Source: an uncultured Bacteroidales bacterium (GTDB lineage Bacteria > Bacteroidota > Bacteroidia > Bacteroidales > FEN-979). Taken from it: 64,000 bases of DNA. A model generated the notes under the pieces. That model was given only the letters and a program-made list of their open reading frames with translations. It was not told where the DNA came from and made no database searches. Both the position numbers and the translations under genes were made by a program. The stretch is from NCBI GenBank assembly GCA_903837605.1, contig CAILVF010000004.1:62001-126000 (forward strand), written 5' to 3'. Each line of letters begins with the position of its first letter. Positions within the stretch are counted from its first letter, which is position 1. Of this stretch, positions 44,033-53,493 are shown piece by piece.

Positions 44033-46156
44033 TTGTCTGTCGTTTTGGTTGCACTCAAGCCATTTCTCGAGACTTCGATAGAATACCTGAAAGGTGTTGG
44101 CCCGGCGAGGGCCGAAGCCCTGCGTTCTGAATTGCAGATAGAGGTTTTTGGAGACCTGCTGACCCATTTCCCCTTCCGTTATGTTGACCGTTCGAAGATG
44201 TACCTCATCAAGGATATTAAGGATGAGAATACATTTATACAACTCAGGGCCCGTGTAATCAAAACAAAGACTATTGGGCCTCCCAGGTCTCAGAGGCTTA
44301 TAGTCACAGTTGAAGATGAAAGCGGGCAGATAGACCTGGTGTGGTTCCAGGGGGTAAAATGGCTGGTTGATAAAATAGCCAACGGGCAGGAATGGATCAT
44401 TTTCGGGAAGCCCCAGTTGTTCAATGGCCAATGGAATATGCCGCATCCCGACATCGAACCTCCTGAAACAGAACCCTTGCCCATCAGCAGGATCATCCAG
44501 CCGATATACAGTTCAACCGAGAAACTGAAGTCAAAAGGGCTGGATTATAAAGGAATTGGCAAACTCGTTAAGACCTTACTCCTGCATGAGAAGTTTTACG
44601 TTCCCGAAAATTTAACCAGGGATATTCTTGAAAGACTCAGGCTGATCCACCGCCAGGATGCCTTCCTGAACATTCATTTCCCCCAAAGTCCTGAATTGCT
44701 CTCGAAAGCCCAGGCCAGGCTGAAGTTCGAAGAACTTTTCTTCATCCAGCTCAGGCTGCTCAAACAAAGGATTTCACGCTTGCAGAAAAACGAAGGGCAT
44801 GTATTTGCCACGGTGGGCAATTACCTCAATGATTTTTATCATAATTACCTGACATTCGAACTGACCAATGCACAAAAAAAAGTGATCAGGGAGATCAGGG
44901 CCGACCTGGGATCGGGAAAACAAATGAACCGGCTTTTACAGGGGGATGTTGGCAGCGGCAAAACGATGGTGGCCCTTATGTGCATGCTCATTGCCCTGGA
45001 TAACAAATACCAGTCCTGCCTGATGGCTCCGACTGAAATCCTGGCAAATCAGCATTTCAGCAATATCTCCAGAATGCTTTCAGGGCTTAATGTCAACATA
45101 CGTCTGCTTACAGGTTCCACAAAACAGGCTGAACGCAATGTAACCCTTGGACTTCTTGAAAGCGGGGAAGTGTCATTTCTTATCGGAACCCACGCCTTGC
45201 TTGAAGACAAGGTACAGTTCAATAACCTAGGCCTTGTTGTGATTGACGAGCAGCACAGGTTCGGGGTTGCACAGAGAGCTGCTTTATGGGAAAAAAACCA
45301 GAGAACGCCTCATATCCTGGTCATGACGGCTACTCCCATTCCAAGAACCCTGGCCATGACATTATACGGTGACCTGGATTCATCAGTTATCGATGAACTT
45401 CCGCCAGGCAGGAAACCCATCATCACAAAGCATGTTTACGATCGGGATCACTTTAAGGTCTATAATCTGCTTAAACAGAAAATCCGTGAAGGCAACCAGG
45501 TATATATTGTTTATCCCCTTATCGAAGAATCAGAGAGCCTGGATCTGAAGAACCTGACTGAAGGTTTCCAAACTGTGGTAAAGGAATTCCCTCAGCCTGA
45601 GTTCAGGGTAGGCATGGTCCACGGCAGGATGAAACAACAGCAGAAGGATGCCGAAATGAAACGTTTCCTGGAAAAGGAGACGCAGATCCTGGTTTCTACG
45701 ACAGTGATAGAGGTGGGCGTTGACATCCCGGAGGCCTCCATCATGGTGATTGAGAATGCCGACCGCTTTGGCCTTTCCCAGCTTCACCAGCTAAGGGGAA
45801 GGGTAGGCAGGGGCAGTGCACAGTCTTATTGTATTCTCATGACCCCTGAGGAACTGGGAAATGATGCACGAATAAGGATAAAGACCATGCTTAAGACAAC
45901 CGACGGTTTTGAAATTGCCGAAACAGACCTTCGTTTGAGAGGCCCTGGTGATTTGCAGGGGACCCAGCAAAGCGGTATTCTGAACCTGCGTGTTGCAGAT
46001 ATAATACAGGACGAGAAGATTCTGAAATTTGCCAGGAATGTGGCATCCGATATACTGAATGACGACCCCGAGCTCAGGTTTGAAAAAAATGCCATTTTGG
46101 CAAAACACATAAGCCATATGGATGAGCATCAGCAAAATTGGGGGCTGATTTCATAG
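44033..46156 (+). CDS. recG: ATP-dependent DNA helicase RecG
   Basis: 707 residues, normal RecG length. It remodels stalled forks and Holliday junctions. Wedge/OB domain: YLKGVGPARAEALRSEL and HFPFRYVDRSK to about residue 230; then helicase motifs: Walker A GDVGSGKT, LMAPTEILANQHF, Walker B/DEQH VIDEQHRFGV, MTATPIPRTLAMT, STTVIEVGVDIPEA, and QLRGRVGRG with the TRG-like end. The start appears to be TTG 44033 (MSVVLVALKPF); the first in-frame ATG would delete part of the wedge domain. A near-consensus -7 box (GATATTTG) is at 44006-44013. Confidence 0.96.
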   Translation: MSVVLVALKPFLETSIEYLKGVGPARAEALRSELQIEVFGDLLTHFPFRYVDRSKMYLIKDIKDENTFIQLRARVIKTKTIGPPRSQRLIVTVEDESGQIDLVWFQGVKWLVDKIANGQEWIIFGKPQLFNGQWNMPHPDIEPPETEPLPISRIIQPIYSSTEKLKSKGLDYKGIGKLVKTLLLHEKFYVPENLTRDILERLRLIHRQDAFLNIHFPQSPELLSKAQARLKFEELFFIQLRLLKQRISRLQKNEGHVFATVGNYLNDFYHNYLTFELTNAQKKVIREIRADLGSGKQMNRLLQGDVGSGKTMVALMCMLIALDNKYQSCLMAPTEILANQHFSNISRMLSGLNVNIRLLTGSTKQAERNVTLGLLESGEVSFLIGTHALLEDKVQFNNLGLVVIDEQHRFGVAQRAALWEKNQRTPHILVMTATPIPRTLAMTLYGDLDSSVIDELPPGRKPIITKHVYDRDHFKVYNLLKQKIREGNQVYIVYPLIEESESLDLKNLTEGFQTVVKEFPQPEFRVGMVHGRMKQQQKDAEMKRFLEKETQILVSTTVIEVGVDIPEASIMVIENADRFGLSQLHQLRGRVGRGSAQSYCILMTPEELGNDARIRIKTMLKTTDGFEIAETDLRLRGPGDLQGTQQSGILNLRVADIIQDEKILKFARNVASDILNDDPELRFEKNAILAKHISHMDEHQQNWGLIS

Positions 46157-46175
46157 TTTTCTGATCAATAATTCC

Positions 46176-46183
46176 TACCTTTG
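46176..46183 (+). promoter_or_regulatory. -7 box (TACCTTTG) of pheT
   Basis: Exact TAnnTTTG, 23 bases before ATG 46207 and just after the recG stop. Confidence 0.5.
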
Positions 46184-46206
46184 TTCCCTAAAACAAGGCT
46201 GATAGT

Positions 46207-48702
46207 ATGAAAATCTCCTATAACTGGCTGAGGCAATATATTAAGACAGACCTGCCGCCTGAAAAATTGGCAGAACTGCTTACCGGTTGTGGTCTTGAAG
46301 TTGAAGGCACTGAAGAGTTTTTTAGTGTGAAAGGAGGCCTCAAAGGAGTTGTTATTGGCGAAGTTCTCAGCTGCGTGAAACACCCTAACTCTGATCATCT
46401 TTCACTCACGACAGTTAACACGGGCCGGGGTGAACCTTTAAATATTGTTTGCGGCGCCCCTAATGTTGCTGCCGGGCAGAAAGTTGCAGTAGCCGTTACA
46501 GGCACCACCCTTTACTTTAATAATAAGGAACTTACCCTTCAGAAGACAAAAATTCGCGGAGAGGTCTCCGAAGGAATGATCTGCGCTGAGGATGAACTTG
46601 GCCTGGGAAATGACCATGCGGGGATCATGGTTTTGGCTCCCGGGGCTGAAGTCGGAACACCTGCCTCTGAATATTTCGGAATAGAACATGACTGGGTTTT
46701 CACTATAGGCCTTACTCCTAACCGTGCAGATGCCGCATCCCATATAGGGGTGGCCAGGGACATAGCTGCAGTTATTAATAATTTCGGCCGTTCTGAACCA
46801 CTTGGTTCCGGCAGGGCGCGGATATGCCTGCCGGATGTATCGGCATTCAGGCAGGACAATGACAAGCTTGTCATAGGGATCACAGTTGAAGACCCTTCAG
46901 CCTGTCCGCGATACACAGGTCTTACCATTACCGGGATAACAGTGAAAGAATCCCCTGCATGGCTGAAAAACAGGTTGTCGGCCGTTGGTCTGCGGCCGAT
47001 CAACAATATCGTCGATATCACGAATTATATCCTCATGGAACTCGGCCAGCCTCTGCATGCTTTTGATGCGCGGCAAATCACCGGGAACCAGGTCATTGTA
47101 AAAAAATATCCAAGGGGAACAAAGTTTACAACACTCGATGAGGTTGAACGTGAGCTTGGAAGCGATGACCTGATGATATGCAGCAAGACTGAGCCCATGT
47201 GCATCGCCGGGGTGTTCGGTGGAGCAAAATCAGGTGTAAGTTCTGAAACCACCTCCGTTTTCCTCGAAAGCGCCTGTTTCGACCCTGTTCACATTCGGAA
47301 AACTGCGCGTTATCACGGACTCTCAACAGATGCATCCTTCCGTTTCGAAAGGGGAACCGATTATAATATAACAGTTTATGCCATTCAAAGGGCTGCCCTT
47401 TTAATAACGGAGATTGCCGGAGGTGAGATTTCTTCTCCCGTCATTGATGTTTATCCCAGGCCGATCCGGCCTGCAACAGTGCTTCTTCCCTGGTTTAACC
47501 TGGACCGCCTTATCGGGAAATCCCTGAACAGGCAGGTTGTCAGCGATATTCTTACCGATATCGGAATGCAGGTAACACCATATCCGCAGTCAGGAAATGA
47601 AGGCCTTGAAATAGTTGTGCCCTCATACAAAGTTGATGTTACCCGCGATGTAGATGTGATTGAAGAAGTGCTGAGGATCTATGGATATAATAATGTGGAA
47701 ATACTTCCGGAAGTCAGGTCTTCCATGTCGTTCACAAAAAAGCCCGATCCCGACAAGGTCAGGAATATTGTGAGCGATTACCTTTCGGCAAATGGTTTCA
47801 ATGAGATCATGAACAACTCCCTGAGCCGGTCGTTATTTTATGAACGGACGCCGGATTTCCCTGCCGAACGATGTGTGAGGATATTGAATCCAATCAGCCG
47901 TGATCTCGATGTGATGAGGCAGAATCTTCTGTTCGGCTGCCTCGAAAGCCTGCTTTACAACATGAACCGCAAGTCGGCCGACCTGAAATTCTACGAATTC
48001 GGCACAGTATACCAGGTTGCCGCAGGAACCGATGACCCGGTCAAAGGTTATCATGAGGAAAGTCATTTAGCCATTGCAATGACAGGAAAATCTGCTGCCG
48101 AAAACTGGAATTCCGGATCTGAAATTGTAAACTGGTTTGAATTGTCGGGTTACCTCCAGTCCATATTCCGCAAACTGGGAATCGATCCTGCGGAAGGAAT
48201 CACACCAAAAAGCATCAGTGATAAGACCTTCATGGGCAATACGTTTTCGGGCGGGATGAATTTTTTCCTTATCGGGAAACATATCGGTTCAGCCGGGTTG
48301 TTGTCGAAAAACATTCTTAAGACGTTTGATATAAAGCAGGATGTATATTATGCCGAATTAAACTGGAATGCAATTCTCTCCCTGATTCCCGTGAGGGAAA
48401 CCCGGTACCGCGAACTTCCGAAATTCCCGGAAGTAAGGCGTGACCTGGCCCTTCTGCTTGATGAGGCAGTGAAATTCGAGGAGATAGAGAAACTTGCGTT
48501 TCAGACCGAGAAGAAACTCCTCAAACAGGTCGGTTTATTTGATGTTTATGAAGGGGAGAAGATCGGTAAAGGTAAAAAATCCTATGCCCTGAGTTTCATT
48601 CTCCGGGATGAGGAAAAGACCCTGACAGATAAAGAGATAGATAAATGCATGGATCGTCTCGTCAGTGTTTTCAGTCAGAACCTGAATGCACAGGTGAGAT
48701 AA
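46207..48702 (+). CDS. pheT: Phenylalanyl-tRNA synthetase beta subunit
   Basis: 831 residues, full length. Domains in order: N-terminal MKISYNWLRQYIKTDLPPEK; EMAP-like tRNA-binding OB fold (about 40-150, VLSCVKHPNSDHLSLTTVN); B3/B4 editing domain (GLRPINNIVDITNYILMELG, GQPLHAFDA); B5 domain (NLDRLIGKSLNRQVVSDIL; YKVDVTRDVDVIEEVLRIYG); catalytic-like core; and C-terminal ferredoxin-fold anticodon-binding domain (REL-PKFPEVRRDLALLLDE). The alpha subunit gene is not adjacent, which is common in Bacteroidota. Confidence 0.98.
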   Translation: MKISYNWLRQYIKTDLPPEKLAELLTGCGLEVEGTEEFFSVKGGLKGVVIGEVLSCVKHPNSDHLSLTTVNTGRGEPLNIVCGAPNVAAGQKVAVAVTGTTLYFNNKELTLQKTKIRGEVSEGMICAEDELGLGNDHAGIMVLAPGAEVGTPASEYFGIEHDWVFTIGLTPNRADAASHIGVARDIAAVINNFGRSEPLGSGRARICLPDVSAFRQDNDKLVIGITVEDPSACPRYTGLTITGITVKESPAWLKNRLSAVGLRPINNIVDITNYILMELGQPLHAFDARQITGNQVIVKKYPRGTKFTTLDEVERELGSDDLMICSKTEPMCIAGVFGGAKSGVSSETTSVFLESACFDPVHIRKTARYHGLSTDASFRFERGTDYNITVYAIQRAALLITEIAGGEISSPVIDVYPRPIRPATVLLPWFNLDRLIGKSLNRQVVSDILTDIGMQVTPYPQSGNEGLEIVVPSYKVDVTRDVDVIEEVLRIYGYNNVEILPEVRSSMSFTKKPDPDKVRNIVSDYLSANGFNEIMNNSLSRSLFYERTPDFPAERCVRILNPISRDLDVMRQNLLFGCLESLLYNMNRKSADLKFYEFGTVYQVAAGTDDPVKGYHEESHLAIAMTGKSAAENWNSGSEIVNWFELSGYLQSIFRKLGIDPAEGITPKSISDKTFMGNTFSGGMNFFLIGKHIGSAGLLSKNILKTFDIKQDVYYAELNWNAILSLIPVRETRYRELPKFPEVRRDLALLLDEAVKFEEIEKLAFQTEKKLLKQVGLFDVYEGEKIGKGKKSYALSFILRDEEKTLTDKEIDKCMDRLVSVFSQNLNAQVR

Positions 48703-48734
48703 GCCTGTCAAATTAAAACTAATAACACAGCACT

Positions 48735-50384
48735 ATGGCAACACAGGAAAAAGTTGTTTACTCAGTCAGCCCTGACGGGGAGAAGTATCCCCTTCCTTTG
48801 GAGAAAGATTACGGAAAGGAACTTCAGCGAATTGAAAAACTGGTTTTAAAAGCCAGGAAAGAAAAAAAGGAAATAGTTGTTGTGATGGGCCTGGGATTTG
48901 TTGGCGCCGTCATGGCTGCAATAGTGGCCGATACGACCGACAAGAAAGGCAGCAACAGCAAATTTGTTATCGGATGCCAGCGTCCCAGTCCCAGGAGTTA
49001 CTGGAAAATTGACATGATGAACAGGGGGTTGTCGCCTGTAAAGGCAGAAGACCCCGAGGTAGATGAGCTCATCGACCGCTGTGTTCTGAAGAAGAAGACC
49101 CTTGTTGCTACATACAACAGTGATTGCCTGAAATTTGCCGATTGTGTTGTGGTTGACGTCCAATGTGATTTTTCCAAGAAAGAGCTTGGTAACATGAAGT
49201 CCGGCGAAGCCGATATGGCTGCCCTTGAAGATACTATGAGGACAATAGGGGAGAAGATAGAGCCGAAATGCCTGGTTCTTATTGAAACCACTGTTGCGCC
49301 GGGAACAACTGAATTTGTGGCCTGGCCCATACTCAAAAAGGAGTTTCAGAAACGCGGGATGAAAGACACCCCATTGCTGGCGCATAGTTTTGAAAGGGTA
49401 ATGCCGGGTAAGGATTACGTTGCTTCCATCAGGGATTTCTGGAGGGTTTGTTCAGGTTGTGAAGAAATAGCCCGTAAGCGGGTTGAGAAATTCCTTCATG
49501 AGGTTTTGAATACCAAGGATTTCCCGTTAACCGTAATGGACCGTCCCATTGAATCAGAAACAACCAAGATCGTTGAGAACTCATACCGTGCCGCAATACT
49601 AGCGTACCTGCATGAATGGAGTTTGTTTGCCGAGCGTAACGGTGTTGACCTGATCAAGGTTATCAAAGCAATAAAAATGAGGCCAACCCACAGCAATATC
49701 ATATTTCCCGGTCCCGGGATCGGTGGGTATTGTTTGCCAAAGGACGGAGGACTTGGATACTGGGCCTACAAACACATACTGGGATTTGAAGACGGCGAGA
49801 AATTATTCAAGATCACTCCGACAGCCATAGATATCAATGATACCCGGGCCCTCCACGTGGCGGAACTGACCCGTGATGCCCTTAGAAATATGGGACGTTA
49901 CATTGCTGGATCCCAGGTGCTTCTTTGCGGAGCTTCCTATCGCCAGGATGTTGGCGATACACGATACAGCGGCAGCGAGATGGTTGTGCGCAAGCTTGCC
50001 GAAATGGGCGCCGAGATAAAAGTGCACGATCCTTATGTTGACCATTGGTATGAACTGGAAGACCAGGATTCATACCCTTCACCGGGAAGTTCCTGGAAAA
50101 GGTTCTTCCGTAACCAGGAAGGTCTTAAAAATGCGGTTGTTTCAAAGGATATCAAAAAATCGCTGAAAGGGGTGGATGCATTAATTCTTGCTGTTCCGCA
50201 TACTCATTACCTGAGCCTGAGCCCTGATGATATTGTAAAATGGGCAGGCGGGCCAATTGCTGTCGTGGATGCTTTCGGGATCCTTGACGATGTAAAGATC
50301 CGCCGCTATTTCGAACTTGGTTGTGAAGTCAAGGCCCTGGGCCGCGGTCACCTGGCAAGACTTAAGAGAGAGGTCCGGAAGTGA
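48735..50384 (+). CDS. UDP-glucose/GDP-mannose dehydrogenase family nucleotide-sugar dehydrogenase
   Basis: 549 residues. Oxidises C6 of a nucleotide sugar to the uronate. NAD-binding motif IVVVMGLGFVGAVMAAIVAD; LIETTVAPGTTEFVA; AHSFERVMPGKDYV; KIVENSYRAAILAYLHEWSL; catalytic cysteine in FPGPGIGGYCLPKDGG; C-terminal LLCGASYRQDVGDTRYSGS. Longer than typical UDP-glucose or UDP-GlcNAc 6-dehydrogenases (about 430-450), with an N-terminal segment and a C-terminal insert around EDQDSYPSPGSSWKRFF. It could supply the uronate for the 20.5-23.3 kb pathway, but the sequence does not define the substrate. Its TGA begins a TTACGAAT-type repeat region. Confidence 0.88.
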   Translation: MATQEKVVYSVSPDGEKYPLPLEKDYGKELQRIEKLVLKARKEKKEIVVVMGLGFVGAVMAAIVADTTDKKGSNSKFVIGCQRPSPRSYWKIDMMNRGLSPVKAEDPEVDELIDRCVLKKKTLVATYNSDCLKFADCVVVDVQCDFSKKELGNMKSGEADMAALEDTMRTIGEKIEPKCLVLIETTVAPGTTEFVAWPILKKEFQKRGMKDTPLLAHSFERVMPGKDYVASIRDFWRVCSGCEEIARKRVEKFLHEVLNTKDFPLTVMDRPIESETTKIVENSYRAAILAYLHEWSLFAERNGVDLIKVIKAIKMRPTHSNIIFPGPGIGGYCLPKDGGLGYWAYKHILGFEDGEKLFKITPTAIDINDTRALHVAELTRDALRNMGRYIAGSQVLLCGASYRQDVGDTRYSGSEMVVRKLAEMGAEIKVHDPYVDHWYELEDQDSYPSPGSSWKRFFRNQEGLKNAVVSKDIKKSLKGVDALILAVPHTHYLSLSPDDIVKWAGGPIAVVDAFGILDDVKIRRYFELGCEVKALGRGHLARLKREVRK

Positions 50385-50478
50385 TTTACGAATAATGAAG
50401 AATGAGTTACGAATAAAACAACATCATAAGATCGTAATCGTAAACCCAATCTTAATTCGTAATTCTTAAATCGTAAAT
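50384..50478. repeat. Inverted, degenerate TTACGAAT/ATTCGTAA repeat region
   Basis: TTACGAAT occurs at 50386 and 50407; its complement ATTCGTAA is at 50455, with further TCGTAA copies at about 50432, 50438 and 50471. Ends ATTTACGA and TCGTAAAT are complementary. It fills the gap between the dehydrogenase stop and the sigma-54 activator. Similar in style to the 7-mer arrays but with another unit. Confidence 0.7.
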
Positions 50479-50488
50479 AGAATAAAGT

Positions 50489-51718
50489 ATGGATGTTCAT
50501 ATGATCAAGCAGCGTTTTGGTATCATCGGAAATTCTCCGCTGCTTGACAGGGCAATTGACATTGCACGGCAGGTTGCTGCGACTGATATTACAGTGCTGA
50601 TCTCAGGCGAAAGCGGGACAGGAAAGGAATTTTTCCCAAAGATCATTCATCAGCTAAGTGCCCGTAAACACGGCTCTTACATCGCAGTAAATTGCGGGGC
50701 TATTCCTGAAGGCACTATAGATTCAGAGCTTTTCGGGCATGAGAAAGGATCTTTTACAGGGGCACATGAGGCCCGTAAAGGTTACTTCGAAGTGGTAAAC
50801 GGTGGCACGATATTCCTGGACGAGGTTGCCGAACTGCCCCTTGGTACCCAGGTAAGGTTGTTGCGTGTTCTTGAGAGCGGTGAGTTTATCCGCGTTGGAT
50901 CATCAAAAGTGCTGAAGACAAATGCCCGTGTTGTTGCCGCGACAAATGTAAATATCCCCGACGCGGTTGCCGGGGGAAAATTCAGGCAGGATCTGTATTA
51001 CCGCCTGAACACAGTACCTATTTTTGTACCTGCGCTCAGGGACAGGCAAGAGGATATTTATCTGCTGTTCAGGAAATTTGCAGCTGACGCTGCTGAGAAA
51101 TACAGGATGCCTGCAATACAGCTGGATGAAGATTCACAGAAAATTTTAACTGCTTACCGCTGGCCCGGCAATATCAGGCAATTGAAAAACCTGGCCGAAC
51201 AGATCTCCATTATTGAGAAGACAAGGATAATTGATGCGCCGACACTGACAAAATACATGCCGCTGGCTCATTCAAGTGATCTTCCGGTGCTTTACAAGGG
51301 GCAGGATGCTGCAAATTTCTCGGAAAGGGATCTGCTTTACAAGGTGCTTTTCGATATGAAGAAAGATATGAACGACCTGAAACAACTGGTAATGAATCTT
51401 CTTCATCACGAACAGGAAATCGGGAATTCCCAGTCGGAGAATTATCAGCTTATTAAGAAGTTGTATCAGGACTTCGGCGAGGTCAAGGACCAGACCCATC
51501 CGATTATTGTGCAGTCCGATGACCGGTCTATGCCTGAAACAGAGGCCGTGCAGGAACCTGAAGAAGTTGAGGAATCTCTTTCCCTTGAGAAAAAGGAAAA
51601 AGATTATATCAGGAAGGCGCTTGAAAAATACAAAGGCAGGAGAAAAGAGGCTGCGAGGGAACTTGGTATTTCCGAAAGGACATTATACAGGAAGATCAAG
51701 GATTACAACCTTGAGTAA
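50489..51718 (+). CDS. Sigma-54-dependent transcriptional activator (no receiver domain)
   Basis: 409 residues. AAA+ domain directly at the N-terminus: Walker A GESGTGKE, sigma-54 contact loop as GSFTGA (GAFTGA variant with Ser), Walker B GGTIFLDEVAELPLG, and sensor region RVVAATNVNIP with FRQDLYYRLNTVPI. A linker (about 260-360, acidic, helix-rich) leads to a Fis-type HTH at the end (RRKEAARELGISERTLYRKI). No REC, PAS or GAF input domain is present, so it may be constitutive or controlled by a partner protein. It is followed by lptE, a TPR-like gene, secG and groESL, a usual Bacteroidota order. A sigma-54-like promoter is seen in front of groES. Confidence 0.94.
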   Translation: MDVHMIKQRFGIIGNSPLLDRAIDIARQVAATDITVLISGESGTGKEFFPKIIHQLSARKHGSYIAVNCGAIPEGTIDSELFGHEKGSFTGAHEARKGYFEVVNGGTIFLDEVAELPLGTQVRLLRVLESGEFIRVGSSKVLKTNARVVAATNVNIPDAVAGGKFRQDLYYRLNTVPIFVPALRDRQEDIYLLFRKFAADAAEKYRMPAIQLDEDSQKILTAYRWPGNIRQLKNLAEQISIIEKTRIIDAPTLTKYMPLAHSSDLPVLYKGQDAANFSERDLLYKVLFDMKKDMNDLKQLVMNLLHHEQEIGNSQSENYQLIKKLYQDFGEVKDQTHPIIVQSDDRSMPETEAVQEPEEVEESLSLEKKEKDYIRKALEKYKGRRKEAARELGISERTLYRKIKDYNLE

Positions 51719-51759
51719 CGCTCAAAAACTTTATGGGCATGGATAAACAGGGAAGCGTA

Positions 51760-52287
51760 ATGCGCAATCTGAACAAGGTCAGGAGAACTTGTTTTTTTTT
51801 GCTGATGGCTCTTTTGGCATTACTGCCGCAAACCTCATGCAAGGTCAGCTATTCATTCACGGGAGCTTCAATTTCTCCCGACGTCAAAACAGTCGATGTT
51901 CCTTTCATGGTCAATTCAGCCTCCCTTGTTGTCCCTACCTTAAGCAGGTCACTGACCAATGCGTTGCGTGACTATCTGACTTCCCAGACCAGCCTCCAGA
52001 TGGTTGACAGGAACGGGGACCTGGAATTAACCGGGAATATTACGGGATACGCTGTAACCCCGGTCGCTATCCAGGGTAATGAAACTGCAGCTATGAACCG
52101 CCTGACAATAACAGTAAATATTAAGTTTGTCAACAAGAAAAACCCAAAGCAGAACTTTGATCAGGCTTTTTCAAGGTACCAGGATTACCCTGTCGCTGAT
52201 TTATCCACTGTTCAGGACCGCCTTAATGCGGTGATCATTGATCAGCTGGTCCAGGACATCTTCAATAAATCGGTTGTCAACTGGTAA
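51760..52287 (+). CDS. lptE: LptE-family LPS-assembly lipoprotein
   Basis: 175 residues from the ATG giving MRNLNKVRRTCFFLLMALLA; ATG 51733 would add nine codons. The lipobox LPQTSC gives the acylated cysteine. The following YSFTGASISPDVKTVDVPFM, then SRSLTNALRDYLTSQTSLQM and DLELTGNITGYAVTPVAIQG are the Bacteroidota LptE pattern, in which the protein plugs the LptD barrel that inserts LPS in the outer membrane. It lies about 40 bases after the sigma-54 activator and 27 before the next gene, apparently in the same operon. Confidence 0.9.
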   Translation: MRNLNKVRRTCFFLLMALLALLPQTSCKVSYSFTGASISPDVKTVDVPFMVNSASLVVPTLSRSLTNALRDYLTSQTSLQMVDRNGDLELTGNITGYAVTPVAIQGNETAAMNRLTITVNIKFVNKKNPKQNFDQAFSRYQDYPVADLSTVQDRLNAVIIDQLVQDIFNKSVVNW

Positions 52288-52302
52288 TCCGGAATTCAGG
52301 CA

Positions 52303-52310
52303 TATATTTG
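52303..52310 (+). promoter_or_regulatory. -7 box (TATATTTG), predicted leaderless start
   Basis: Exact TAnnTTTG followed by four bases (TAAT) and ATG 52315, the same spacing as at 13612. Predicts transcription starting at the ATG. Confidence 0.45.
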
Positions 52311-52314
52311 TAAT

Positions 52315-53445
52315 ATGAACCGTCAGCAATTTTCGGAATTTGTCAAAGATCCTCTGGCTCTTGGTGAAGGGAGCATCACCGAGCTTGAAAATCTTCTCAA
52401 ACAGTATCCCTATTGCCAGACTGCCCAGGTTCTTTTTACTATTAACCTGCAAAGACAAAATCATGCTTCTTACCAGGCGCAGCTGAAGAGGGCTGTTGCC
52501 TATGCCGGTGACCGGAAGAAATTAAAGGAACTTCTTGAAGGAAAGAATCCTCCTGCTGCCGCTGTTTCTATTGCTGTTGAGCCGGTACAGATTACCGGGC
52601 AGGTTTCACAGGCTTCAATGCCTGAACCTGTTTATTCTTCTGCGCCCGAACCTGTCTATCCTTCAATGCCTGAACCTGTTTATCCTTCAACCCCCGATGA
52701 ATTAAGGCCTCAGGCCGATACAGGCATGCCGGCTCCATCATCTGCCGTTTCAGCGGTAGCTGCAACCGGGATGGTCCCCTCCTTAAATCCAATACAGAAA
52801 GAACAAGCCAAAGAACCTGAGGTTGAAACTTCTGCTAATGATAAATCCGTTCGTTCGGAACCCCTTCAGGAAATCTATATCGAAGACTCGGTGATCAGTT
52901 CCGAGGAACTGGCGCTTGCATCTCCCATGGCCCCGCTTGGACCAGTTCCATCAGCAGGACCTGGCCCTGCTCTTCATCCTTTTACCAAGCCATCAGAAGT
53001 CCATAAAGAAAAATTGAACCAGGACGATCTCCTGGCTATTGTTCGTAAAAGGCTGGCGGAGATCAATGAAGAAAAACAGACCAAAGGCCGTGAACCTGTC
53101 ACGTCTGCTCCGGTGACCGGTCCTGACAGAGGTGAGCCGGTATTAAGGCCTGCAAGTGACTTCAGCAGATCAAAAGATGAACTGATTGAGAAATTTATCA
53201 AAGAGGAACCGAAGATATCAAGGCCTAAAAAAGAGTTCTTTAATCCAAGCTTAATTTCACAACGATCCAACATGGATGAGGAAGACATTGTGAGCGAAAC
53301 GCTCGCTTTGTTATACGCCAAGCAAGGCAATATGCAGAAAGCCATCCATATTTATGAGAAATTATCCTTGCGATTCTCCGAAAAAAGTCGTTACTTTGCG
53401 GCCCAAATTGAAAATATCAAAGGAAATTCGCAGCAGGGGCTATAG
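52315..53445 (+). CDS. TPR-like protein of unknown function with Pro-rich linker
   Basis: 376 residues, no signal peptide. The N-terminal 85 residues are helical (ITELENLLKQYPYCQTAQVL, QAQLKRAVAYAGDRKKLKEL), suggesting a TPR-like start. A long low-complexity linker follows, containing three copies of an 8-residue unit (S-M/A-P-E-P-V-Y-S/P). The C-terminus has DDLLAIVRKRLAEINEEKQT and one clear TPR (SETLALLYAKQGNMQKAIHI, YEKLSLRFSEKSRYFAAQIE). Such proteins commonly lie between lptE and secG in Bacteroidota. I know no function; it could be a scaffold. Confidence 0.8.
   Translation: MNRQQFSEFVKDPLALGEGSITELENLLKQYPYCQTAQVLFTINLQRQNHASYQAQLKRAVAYAGDRKKLKELLEGKNPPAAAVSIAVEPVQITGQVSQASMPEPVYSSAPEPVYPSMPEPVYPSTPDELRPQADTGMPAPSSAVSAVAATGMVPSLNPIQKEQAKEPEVETSANDKSVRSEPLQEIYIEDSVISSEELALASPMAPLGPVPSAGPGPALHPFTKPSEVHKEKLNQDDLLAIVRKRLAEINEEKQTKGREPVTSAPVTGPDRGEPVLRPASDFSRSKDELIEKFIKEEPKISRPKKEFFNPSLISQRSNMDEEDIVSETLALLYAKQGNMQKAIHIYEKLSLRFSEKSRYFAAQIENIKGNSQQGL
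52615..52686 (+). repeat. Three 24-bp tandem repeats coding S-x-P-E-P-V-Y-x
   Basis: Units at 52615-52638, 52639-52662 and 52663-52686 encode residues 101-124 of the TPR-like protein. The unit is in frame, so copy number could vary without a frameshift. Confidence 0.85.
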
Positions 53446-53493
53446 CCGTGTTGTTAATCCTGAAAGAATTAATAATTATTCAAAAATCGAATT

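Noticed and set aside
48735-50384. Naming the nucleotide-sugar dehydrogenase wbpA
   Set aside because: It is about 100 residues longer than typical WbpA, is 25 kb from the wbpBDE-like genes, and the substrate cannot be read from the sequence.
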